In this document: positions 23,819 through 33,979 of the stretch, piece after piece
How positions within the stretch are numbered: position 1 is the stretch's first letter
How the letters are laid out: each line of letters opens with the position of its first letter
NCBI RefSeq assembly: GCF_000512585.2
Contig: NC_089244.1
Coordinates: 1,054,001 to 1,118,000 of the forward strand
Length of the DNA: 64,000 bases
Direction of reading: 5' to 3'
Source: Kwoniella bestiolae CBS 10118
Taxonomy: Eukaryota > Basidiomycota > Tremellomycetes > Tremellales > Cryptococcaceae
The notes under the pieces: generated by a model
Databases searched by the model: none
Told to the model about the DNA's origin: nothing
Seen by the model: the letters and a program-made list of their open reading frames with translations, nothing else
Program-made: the position numbers and the translations under genes

Positions 23819-25276
23819 TTATTTGGGACCTTGTCCATTATTAGTCCCCTCTCTATACGGTTCCAGCCCATTCGCCTCCCTAACAGCAGCAGCCAAAGCC
23901 GACCAATCCTGATCGTTCCCCCCCAGCTCCTTGGATCTTTCCATATTCTTCATGGCCAGCTCGATAGTTGGTAAACTGACTGGATGACCCAGGTCTTCTC
24001 CTAATGCCAACATATTACGCGCGTCTACAATCAAATCATGAATGCCGACCCCGGCTTCAGTTTGAACGTCATAGATATAGATGATAAGATGGAGCAAACC
24101 CCCACTCACCCTTCATCCCTCCGTCTATGCTGAACCCACTACCACTCTTGAAAACACCTTTGGAAATTAGGTTGGAATATGCCAATAATGGAGGGGCGGG
24201 GATGAATTGTTCTATCCCAACATTAGAAGTTAGTACCAGGCATTCACTTTCATTACCATTCATCTCCTCTGATTTTTCTGACAGAGACAAGGATAAAGGT
24301 CGACGTGCGAGCTATGAACTGATGGAAAAGTGGAACTCACGTAAGAACCCATTGAACACCTCTGGATCTATACCAATCCCATCTCCCAAAGCGTACGATT
24401 CAGACAAGAGCTGGATCCATCCTAGTAGGACCATATTGCCCATTGATTTTAGAGCGGTAGCTACATCCCATCTCCGTCTGTCAGCTGCATCCTTCCCTTT
24501 TACAAAGCAAAGACCTTGACTCTCGATGGCTCGACGAGAAAGGATGTCTAATGATGCTAGATTAGACCCACTCACCCTTCTTCACGTCCTCTCCTACATC
24601 CACTACCCTATCCCCCACAGCGGGTATCAACACCCCCTTGACCCTCTCCTTGATATCGCTGGGACCGGAAAATACAATGAGGAGCTTGGACGCTTCTGCC
24701 ATGGGTGGTCGGCCGAATACTGGGCAGGCGAGGTATGTTGCTCCGACGGATGAGGCTCGTTCGGCGAGTGCGCCTGGGTAGATGTGTATATTGGCCGTCA
24801 GCTCTGCGCAGATCATTGACACAAAGCATCATCGACATAGTGAGGATGGGGATGGCCTCTTATCCGAAATAGACCTAATAATCGTCCATCCTCTGATACC
24901 CGGTCACAAGAAATGTCAATATAGAGAAACACCCACCACTCGTAACAGCCTTCAAACTGCTCTGATCCACAAAAACCACCTCCCTTCCCTGACCCTCCCC
25001 TTTCAAATACTCAAACGCCTTTCCAAATACATCCTCCGCAGCCTTATCGTCAATAAGCATACTAAATACGATATCCGACTTCTCAATCACCTCTTCCACG
25101 CTCTCTGCGAATTGGGTGTCGGGGGCATGGGGTTTGAGAAGCTCGTATTTCGCGGGGGAACGATTCCATACGATCATTGGTGGTAGGTTATTGGATTTGA
25201 TGTATTTTGTTAGATTGATAGATATGGGGAGACCCATGGCTCCGAGGCCTATGTAGCCTATTCTGAGGGGGGACAT
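23819..25276 (-). CDS. 3-hydroxyisobutyrate / beta-hydroxyacid dehydrogenase-like enzyme
   Basis: An NAD(P)-dependent dehydrogenase of the 6-phosphogluconate/3-hydroxyisobutyrate family. The N-terminal Rossmann domain begins MSPLRIGYIGLGAMGLPISI (GxGxxG plus the family G-L-P/N turn). It continues with VWNRSPAKYELL and the substrate-loop region VDQSSLKAVTSG, where S/T-G contacts substrate. A later exon has KSMGNMVLLG, carrying the conserved catalytic Lys and Asn, and the all-helical C-terminal domain ends at NGQGPK. At least four introns. The substrate could be 3-hydroxyisobutyrate, linking it to valine breakdown together with the hydrolase at 41 kb, but other short hydroxyacids are equally possible. 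Confidence 0.85.
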
Positions 25277-25677
25277 CGTTATTCTGTTGTTGGTACGAGT
25301 ATGGTTCGGATAAGTTGTGGATGGGGTTGAGCTGGGTTTTATAGCTTGCTGCCGTTTAGCCTCAACTGGAGCTGAGTCGATTTGGATGGATGTGAATGAT
25401 TGGTAAAGTATTGATAATCCGAGTTATATATAGCTCATACACCAACACCGTCGACTCAATTCCGCATTCATTAATGTATACAGTAGTATATCCGCTCGTT
25501 ATCTGAACCGAGGTTATCACCATCATCATCACCGTGCCTTGGTCTTCATCTTCCGTCGGAACTGCTCATATACTATTCGTTGAGCGTGGTCTCAATTGAG
25601 CTTCAGACAACAGCGACGAGGACGATCATCTTACTCTTCATGCTTCATGACTGAACAGAACAGGCTACAAGATCAGA
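25277..25677. other. Divergent intergenic region
   Basis: This 400-bp region lies between divergent genes (starts 25276 minus and 25678 plus). It should hold both promoters. No specific site recognised. Confidence 0.4.
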
Positions 25678-26855
25678 ATGTTCTCTTCCCCTCTCCGATC
25701 GCCACGACCTCAGCAGACTCCGGACAACCAGGACATCTCACCGTTGCTGGCTGCTGAGCTGGCCATTGAGTTGTATGTCTCACGTTTGCATGTCGCTTTC
25801 ATCCATTCCCCATCTGCTCCTATAAACAAAAGCTGAAACTCCAAGTTGATCGCGTCAGTAATTCGCTCAAAGCTCCCAATGGTTGTCCAGAGGGTATACA
25901 CATAACCCCATCGAAGGAAGGGTTATTGAGGTGGAACGGTGTTTTCTTCGTACATCGAGGTGCGTGGTCTGTGCGGGATACTCAGCATGATACCAAATCC
26001 CATTGCATTTTTTCCTTACCTCACCTTGAGGCGATAGTCAACATGAGATTTGGGTGACTTGTGTGCTCACGTCTTATATCGCAGGCCCCTACGCCGGATC
26101 GATCCTTCGATTCACCGTCCTCTTCCCACCTACATATCCCCAGAATGGACCCACGCTCCGATTCGACTCAGACGTGTTTCATCGTACGTCCAGTATCCTG
26201 TTTCCCTACTCAGCTAACCCCGGAGGAATGTTCCAAGTGCTTCAGCTGATATATGGTGGACATTTAGCTATGGTAGATCCCAAGACCAAGATATGGCATG
26301 CTCGGGGGAGATTAACAACCTGGAGGTGAGTTGGCTGTATCCATCTCTGTGATCGAAGTGGATAAAACTCAGCTGATCGGGATTGATGTGATACTTTATA
26401 GACCAAGAGCAGATCATGTTTCCCATTTGCTGCATTCGCTAAAAAGGAGTTTCAAGAGTAAAGAGCTAGATAGTATAGGGGAGGATGAAGCTGCCAATAA
26501 GCAGGTGTGGTCGTGAGTGTTCTTCGTATCAACGGGTCCTTCCCTAGTCTCAACATTCGATTGGGGTCATATTCATACGTCTGGTGCTGATTAGATGATG
26601 CTATAATATAGACTATACCACCACTCTCACCAAACCTTCCTCTCCCTCACGTCCCAACGTTCCCTGCACTCATCCTCGCGATCCACCCTCTTTCCCGAAG
26701 AATACCCTGCGCCCCCATCCCCGACACGAACAAGAAAGATTTCTGGACAGAGTATGACTGAGGAGCTGGGCAAGCAGGCGATCAGATTCAGGGAGATCGA
26801 CAGGGAGGAGGAGAAAGGGTTGTGGGAGGCTTTGAAGACCAGTTTGGAGGGGTAG
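25678..26855 (+). CDS. FTS: FTS/AKTIP-like non-catalytic E2 (UEV) protein
   Basis: A ubiquitin-conjugating-fold protein likely acting as the FTS subunit of a Hook-FTS-FHIP complex, which links early endosomes to dynein. Six exons give EGIHITPSKEGLLRWNGVFF, then RGPYAGSILRFTVLFPPTYP and SDVFHPMVDPKTKIWHARG. WRPRADHVSHLLHSLKRSF follows. This matches the AKTIP pattern (W-x-G-V-x-F-V, HP-x-VDP, W-R-x-x-x-x-H). No cysteine stands at the E2 active-site position after the HP motif, so it should not carry ubiquitin. The C-terminal half is variable and charged, ending EALKTSLEG. Assignment to FTS rather than another UEV rests on these motifs. Confidence 0.78.
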
Positions 26856-27240
26856 GTGGTATGGGAGATCACACTCATAGATGGACTTGTGAGATGTTGT
26901 ACATATTTCTTGCTTGTTGTATGCATCGGGACTTCCCCTCACCCTCGAGCAGTTGCCATGGCATGATCTTATGAGCCAATTATTTCATGACAGTGTTATG
27001 AATTGTTGTACGCATCATCTCGTGCATATGGAAGAGAGACACGGATAGTGAGTCACCGTTACGTCATTCTTGTTTACACTAACGAACCATCAACCGACAT
27101 TCAAGTAACTGATTGAAACATTGAAACCGTCAATTGCACATCACATTCACTTTATCACTCAACCTCCCCATCTCTGCTCTCCTTCTCCATCCTCATCATC
27201 ATCACCGACCACACCGCTAGACACGAAGCACGCTCAAACA
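26856..27240. other. Intergenic region
   Basis: This 385-bp gap lies between two plus-strand genes. A CT-rich leader (about 27160-27230) precedes the next ATG. Nothing else seen. Confidence 0.4.
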
Positions 27241-28386
27241 ATGTCATTAGCCGAGATAAACCTCCACCCACCTTCATCGACCCATCCCTCACTCTCCGAA
27301 GGGACATTCGACAGATCATGGTTTATGGGTAAATGGGGAGTCGCATGGAGTACCCTACCAATGTGGAAGGTGAGCTGGTCGATGCTGTTCCGGCTGAATG
27401 TATAGCTTATATCTTCTTCGGGGGCAACCAGGGAAAGAAAGGTCAGTGGGGCTCGGGAAATACTGTTCTCATGTTATGATCAAATTGGACCATACTTTAC
27501 GGACTGAGATGCGAATTGTAAAATTATCGTTGCAGGAAGATACTGAGCTGATTGCTTGCTCGCATGTCCAGACGTGACTATCACATACACTCCCATACCT
27601 GGAACCACCGACCACACAAAGTTCGAAGATCTCGTTGAGTATAGGAAAGAATCTGCTTCAGAGGGTAGTAAACCCAGTACAGGTGAGCTTGATGATCTTC
27701 TGCAACGAAATGGGATACAGCAAGCTGATCTCACGGGCTGGGTGATATAGTCAAGGGAGTAGATACTCTCACACCTGGGTGAGTTAAAGTACACGCAAAT
27801 CCCGATCATTGTTCGCTTGCAAGAGACGATACCCATTCCCTTCGAACACTTCCTTCTGCGCCTCTTTTAGGACTGTTGGCTCAATGCGCCGGACATGACT
27901 GATACTGACACTACGTTGCTGGATGCTCACAGCGCCAACGCAGCTACGTTCGATTGGAAAGGCTCTTCGTACCTGTTCTTTGTCCATTCACATTGGGAGG
28001 TCCTGGGCTACGGGAAAGATGAGGTAGATGGGTTGGAATGGGCAGTCACATGTGAGTCCGGGATGTTTCTGTATATTAGCTCCTCATAGCTCCTCAGATA
28101 CATATTCCTCTTTTCACCAGTTCACCACCGACCGATTCAGACTCAAAATGAATGGAGTGCTGACCATCCCACACCCACAACAGTCTTCTCCAAAACCCTC
28201 TTCACCCCCGCAGGGATCGATATCTACCTTCGATCTTCCTCTCTTCCCGAACCCAACTCCAACTCACAGGATACGACTATCCGATCTGATCTGCTCAAGA
28301 AGATTGTGAGCGCGGTCAGTGAGATCAGTGAAGGGGGTGTAAGCGCGTTGGCGAGAGGAGGATTCGAAGTTCCGGGAATCGTTTGA
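27241..28386 (+). CDS. Lipocalin-like (calycin fold) fungal protein
   Basis: A small, probably cytosolic ligand-binding protein of about 190 aa. The exons read FDRSWFMGKWGVAWSTLPMW (GxW start of a calycin barrel), then a 10-nt microexon (27432-27441), then DVTITYTPIPGTTDHTKF and FEDLVEYRKES. WKGSSYLFFVHSHWEVLGYG and KTLFTPAGIDIYLRSS follow. The microexon restores MWKGKKDVTITY; without it the frame breaks. The order of strands resembles fungal proteins annotated as lipocalin/FABP-like, and no enzyme motif is visible. The family name is a moderate-confidence call based on the G-x-W start and the SHWEVLGYG / LFTPAGID segments I associate with that group. Confidence 0.72.
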
Positions 28387-28768
28387 TCCGCTTCCTAACT
28401 CCTGCTTTGCCAATGATCCTTCTTTATTACATGTGTATGCTATTCCTTGTTGTATACCTTCCATATAATGCATGTTCATCAACTGCTCATCAGCGAGACT
28501 ACGAATATGCACTTAGCTCAACGATCACAGCGAAAGACTTTTCTTCGCCTTAAGACAGGTCAACCTCCACTTTCCATGTCCACTTGTCATCTTGGCGAGA
28601 AAAGTAAAAGAGCGTCATATCTCCGTATATACAGCGATCACGATGGGGTACATATATATCTTGCACTGCACCATGAACGACAATCATATCTCTGAACAAG
28701 GCCATTTCTTTACTCCCCTATAATTTCGAGTGTTGCGTCTACTGATAAATCGTATCCAATAACCCGAA
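28387..28768. other. Intergenic region
   Basis: This 382-bp gap lies between two plus-strand genes. No feature recognised beyond presumptive 3' UTR and promoter. Confidence 0.4.
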
Positions 28769-30956
28769 ATGACCACCAACTTACCCCAGCCAGGAGATGA
28801 GATCCACGCGTGGAAGTTGATGGGTATCGAGCGATTGGAGCGTGAACGAAGGAAGGGGCCGAGTCCACCTGGACCGTACGAGTGAGCCGGTCTTACCTGG
28901 AGGGTGCTCTCATCGATGAGGTTGAGAGCTGACAGGAGATGATTGGATTGAATCATAGGGCGATAGTTGCTCCTCAATGGAATGGACTGTGGTAGGTCCG
29001 TCCTTCGGTTCCCCGTGGATAATGAGCTGACGATATCGCAGTGGTTCAGATATGCATATATACCTTACAGCGCTGGTCAGTGACCTTCAAACTGTCCCTC
29101 TGCATCGAGACAAAGTGGTATACTGATGAAGCGGTATCCACAGCTAGGCGAAGAAAAGATGAAAGTGCCTTTCGTATTGGGGCATGAAGCTTCGGGGATC
29201 GTAGTGGAGGTGGGATCGGAAGTGAGAGGTCTGACTGTGGGAGATAGAGTCGCTCTTGAGGTGTGTATTCCTTTTCGCATCCCTTATCTCCTCACCATTT
29301 GCGTCTGTGAGGATGATCGAGCTGACTGGTGAGTTATGTTATATGAAGCCTGGGGAGGGTTGTGGGAGGTGTGAGGATTGTAAGAGAGGATCATGTGTGT
29401 TGACTATCAAGACTGACCTTCCAGAAGGGACAAAATGCGAAATGAAGTAAGCTGACGTATCATTTGCTATGAAACTCGATAGATAACCACTGCGATGAGA
29501 TGAGATTCGCAGCTGCGGATGGTCTTGACGGGACTTTACAGGGATTGTACAAACTACCTGCTGATCTGTATGTCTCTCTCATACTGCTCACCCTTACACG
29601 AATTTTTACTCAGCATACTGATATCTAAGCTGTTCCATAGATGCTACAAGCTGCCTGATGCAAGTTAAAGCTCACAGGTGATACATCATATAACAACTTA
29701 CCAGTTGGGCTGACGCGATCGCTATACTTGCAGAATGTCTCCCTGGAAGAGGGAGCCCTGGTATGTCGATTGATTCATCTGGCCTGTCCTCACACCCGGG
29801 TTGATGTCTAACGATTCTACTCAGATGGAACCTCTAGCAGTAGCTGTAAATGCCGTCACGAACATAGCCAACCTCCCCCACTCGGCGAATGTAGTGGTGT
29901 TCGGCGCTGGCCCAGTCGGTCTCCTGTACGTGTCGTCGTCGTCCTTCTATTCCATTCTATTATGGTCTCGTCTTCCAGTATAATCGGAATACTACTGATA
30001 CTCTGAGTGTAGCACAATGGCAGTAGCCAAAGCCCTCGGTGCTCGACGAATCATAGCGGTTGATGTGCAAGCCCAACGGCTCGAGTTCGCAAGATCATAC
30101 GTCGCTACTGATATTTTCGTCGCTTCCAGGATGAAAGAAGGAGAATCGAAGGAAGCGTATTCTCAGCGACACGTAAGTTTCCCGTCACCGCTCAGCTGTT
30201 GAACAAGTCATCACTCATGAAAGTCAAGCTTAGCTGATGAATCGATTGGATATTCCCTTGACAGGCCGGGGACATCAGACAATCTCTTGGAATAGCCGAT
30301 CGAGGCCTAGAGTCGATAGATGTAGTTATTGATTGTTCCGCTGCGGAGGTCTGTATGCAGACTGGTATGTGGTTACTGAGGAGGAAGGGGACTTATGTTC
30401 AGGTAAATCCATCCAATTCGCCTGCTTGAACTCAGTCCAAAGAGGAATACCAGTGGTTGACACTGTACTGGTCCGGCTGGAATAGGTCGGATGTGGTCCA
30501 TTATACGTCAAGTTACCCATGAGGATCATCGCAGATAGGGAATTGACGGTGAAAGGTTGTTTTAGGGCAAGTCAATCCCACATTTCATTCAACATCGCGA
30601 ATTAGATTTGTAGGCTGATATCTCTTTGGATATGTCCAGTATGGTCCAGGCGTATACACAAGGGCTATAGATCTGGTCTCAAGGGGTTTGATAGATCTCA
30701 AACCACTCGTCACACACAAGTGAGCTAACTGAGGGCCTAGAGACAATGACACGCCATTAGCTGACGTTAGGCCCAGGTATAAATGGGAAGACGCAGTGAA
30801 AGCTTTCGAAACTACCAAAGCGGGTAAAGGCGAGGATGGTCAGATGGCTATCAAAGTTATGAGTGGGTGATTTCCTCTTGATAAAGATGTCACTATCGTG
30901 CAGACAGTGATTGATGATCCATCATTCACGTAGTCGGTCCTCCTCCGAGGGCATGA
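28769..30956 (+). CDS. Zinc-dependent medium-chain alcohol/polyol dehydrogenase
   Basis: A cytosolic NAD(P)-linked dehydrogenase of the sorbitol/xylitol/threonine dehydrogenase group. The exons join to QWNGLCGSDMHIYL (catalytic zinc Cys), FVLGHEASGIVVEVGSEV (GHE), GDRVALEPGEGCGRCEDCKRG (structural zinc Cys), then MEPLAVAVNAV. The Rossmann motif VVFGAGPVGLL and the acidic VDVQAQR that favours NAD follow. The C-terminus gives FRYGPGVYTRAIDLVSRG and KVMIGPPPRA. One intron (29660-29733) starts with GC instead of GT; it is needed to read KLPDNVSLEEGAL. The structural-zinc loop contains an insertion before the fourth Cys. It likely oxidises a sugar alcohol. Confidence 0.87.
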
Positions 30957-31064
30957 TAGCTTCCTCAATCGTCTAGACGACCTGTGAGATTGTTCGGTTG
31001 GCGGATACTAGCGATGTATAGCTTTTTGATAGTGGTACCGAACCTTGACCATTCATGCAATGCA

Positions 31065-32505
31065 TCATATCCGTGTGAGAACGTCCACCCCATCTTCCGT
31101 GATCAGCACCTGATGTTCGAATTGAGCGGACCTTGCTCCGCTCTGTCCCCTCATTAGTCAGCTATAATTCTAATTTTCATGTCAATCAGCTAGCTCACCT
31201 CAGTAACCATTGTCCATCCGTCATCCCATAATTCTCCTCTTGCATTCCTTCCCTGTATAAGACAAGGTTCTATCGTGATGCAATCTCCTGGAGCCATTTC
31301 TCCAGGCTCGCTATTACCTATAGATGGTGATATCGTCAGCTACTTGTAGCCTGGTTGTTCAGGTCGATGGAATGAACCGAATCCATTCCAAAGGATGTTG
31401 TATGAAAGATAAACTCACGAGTATGAAATATCCATGGCGGCCTATGAAACACCTTGCCTATTCCATGACCCGAGAACTGCCCATTCACCGAAAATCCATG
31501 TCGTTTCGCGAAGTCTCTGCGTTACCATACCGAAGATCGTATTAGTGACGATCGCATGAAGATATTGCTGGCAAAAATGATGTAATCGCAGTGCGTTGGA
31601 CTCACTCAATCTCCCTCCCTATATCCTGGTATTTCCTACCAGGTCTACAAGCTTTGATACCCACTTGCAAAGCTTCTTTCGTAGCTTCTACTAGCTCCCT
31701 TCCTTGCCTATCCACATCGGGGAGAACGAACGTAGCTGAGGTGTCGCCGTGATATCCTTTGTAAAAGAGGGTGAGATCAATGTTTATGATGTCCTCGGGA
31801 TGTAGAGGGCGACTGGGAGGGTGCTACGTGTAAGCTATTCTGGATGATCTGCAGCGCTGGTATGTGGTGGTTCAGCTTACTCGTCTGGTATTCCGTCTTC
31901 AATATCGTATATAAGGGTCAGATGCTGCACCAGATGGGACTGAATGAGATAGAGAGACTCACGAGCAATCACGTTGTTGATTGAGGTGGTACAGCTCCTC
32001 GGATAGCTTGAATACCCCAGAGGGCTCGGATAAGCCCCTTTGTAAATGATCAAATCATGTACTGCCTTGTCCAATTCATTCGTAGTTATACCTGGCTAGT
32101 CAGATTTCAGTCATTGCGTTACACTCCGAGATGTCCTATTGTATCCAGGATCGATAGTGGACCGTGGGGTGATGGTATACTCACCCTTATCAACCTCCCA
32201 ACCTCCCTCAGAACATCCCCAGCCATCCCCGCAACTTCCCTCACCCTCCTCTCACCCTCCCCACCGAGCTGTATACCCTCAGCTTGTGCCTCCTCCACCT
32301 CGACGGTATCATGTCCACCCCAATCAGCGGTGAAGAAGTTCCCAGGGACGTATTCGGGCCTCGGTATCGGTCTTGGTACAGGCCTTATGGGAGGGTAGGA
32401 GGTCATGGCGAATGAGGGTGGGAGGAGAGGGTAGGTCCCATATTTTGATGGGCCGGGGGTGTAGGGGAATTTGTTGAGGAGTGTGAGGGTTGGTCGGAGC
32501 ATCAT
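31065..32505 (-). CDS. Methionine aminopeptidase, type I
   Basis: A metal-dependent enzyme that removes N-terminal Met from new proteins. The N-terminal part (MMLRPTLTLLNKFPYTPGPS) is basic and Pro-rich, so a mitochondrial form like MAP1D is plausible. Conserved segments in order: GAYPSPLGYSSYPRSCTTS, HGIPDE, IINIDLTLFYKGYHGDTSAT (two metal Asp), GHGIGKVFHRPPWI (metal His), CITIEPCLIQGR (metal Glu) and QFEHQVLITEDG (last Glu region). All five metal ligands are visible. Several introns. The C-terminus ends VDVLTRI. Confidence 0.88.
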
Positions 32506-32808
32506 GTGCGTACGTGCTGTGTGGGTGTGCTGATACCTGGCACTGTCTACGAAGAGTCAAAGATAACGACTCACCTGTTCATCTTGGTCTTTGTGCTCAA
32601 CACCTCGACGTTGGTGGTTCGGTGATTTACGAAGCTAAGATGGAGGAACCAAATTGTGGGGTCTCCGCACTTCCCTCAATCATTGGCTTCGCAAATAAAC
32701 AAAATTCAAAAACGTCTTGATGTTGACGGTTCATCCTTCCTTCCTACTCCCTGCTTATCGTCTTGGTTTACCTGTAGCATCTTGCATCTTTCGAGTCACC
32801 GGCCCATC

Positions 32809-33610
32809 ATGTCCTTCTCCACTCCAGCAGAAGCCGGACCGTCCAGACTCCCTGCCTTCCGCGATACCCAACAGGCAGGGCAGGAGATGATCGAGATACC
32901 TTCCACAGGTATGTCCTTGTCCATGTCCAGCTTCTAGCTTTCCATGTACAATCCCATCGTCCTGGCATTACAGCACGGATCCAAAGCTAACCTAGTGGAC
33001 AGGCCTGCAATTCTTCGAATATCGTCGACGCCTCTTCCTAGCCGGTCTACCTCTTCCCACCCAACCTCCCAACGGGGTCATACCCCCAACATACCTTGTA
33101 CCTGCCCATCCACCAGATCCCTTACCCGCTCTACAACCCGCAAGAGTAACATCTACAGCGGTAAAGAAGCTAGAAGATATACTAAGAGAAGAGGGGAGTG
33201 AAGAGCTCCAGGAGAATTGGGATGCGGGCGTATCGAGGATAGCTAGGAGTTTGCATGATGGGAAGAAGTTGATTACGGGTTTGAGGCTGGGCTTGGTGGT
33301 GAGTATGATTCATCCCTTGGCTCGCGAGAAACACAAATCTAGAATTTGACGATGGGATTGTCCTGCTATTCCTCAAGTATGCGTGTGCGGGACATGGTGC
33401 TCGTGATGGACTCGAGCTGACATAATGCCAATAATCCAGATTAAAATCCTCAAAGCCTCATGGATCCAGGATGGTCTATGGCCGAAAGACGAGCTTGGTC
33501 GACCGGTGAAACCTCCAAATTCACCTATCGTAGAAGGGGTGGAATTGTTTCCTGAAGAGTCAACGTCGAGGCCTGAAGAGGAGCAGAAGAAGATTCCCAA
33601 AAGGACGTAG
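32809..33610 (+). CDS. Unknown protein
   Basis: Three exons encode about 200 aa. The N-terminus is low complexity (MSFSTPAEAGPSRLPAF). The middle reads LQFFEYRRRLFLAGLPLPTQ, followed by a Pro-rich stretch and a predicted helical segment (TAVKKLEDILREEGSEELQ). ARSLHDGKKLITGLRLGLV, KILKASWIQDGLWPKDELGR and an acidic tail complete it. Both splice junctions keep frame with canonical sites, which supports a real gene. I do not recognise the family. It diverges from the methionine aminopeptidase gene, with about 300 bp between starts. Confidence 0.65.
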
Positions 33611-33979
33611 GGAGATGTCCTGGGTATGGTGCGATAAACGGAAGGCCTCATGTCAATCGTTCAACAGCAAACACAATCAGCTGCGACTTCGACATGGGTC
33701 ATAAGCGTTTCTGGTTGGTGGCATAGATGACAAAGTAAACCCTTCTTCGGCGATACTACCGGCTCAAGTATACCTGCTCGTCAGACATACATAGTAGAGA
33801 TACCTCACACATCTAGAATTGATATCCTGCATATAGATATAACAAGTAGAACAAAATATATACAAATTTCTGTAAAAGAGATACAACGTACAACATCATT
33901 AATCTGTATGTACTACTATCAATCATCTATCAACTATTACGGGTCCATCTTTCACTTTCTCTAACATTAACCTAAACTA
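33611..33979. other. Convergent 3' flanks
   Basis: This 370-bp AT-rich gap lies between the unknown plus-strand gene and the end of the large ATPase gene. Presumptive 3' UTRs only. Confidence 0.4.
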
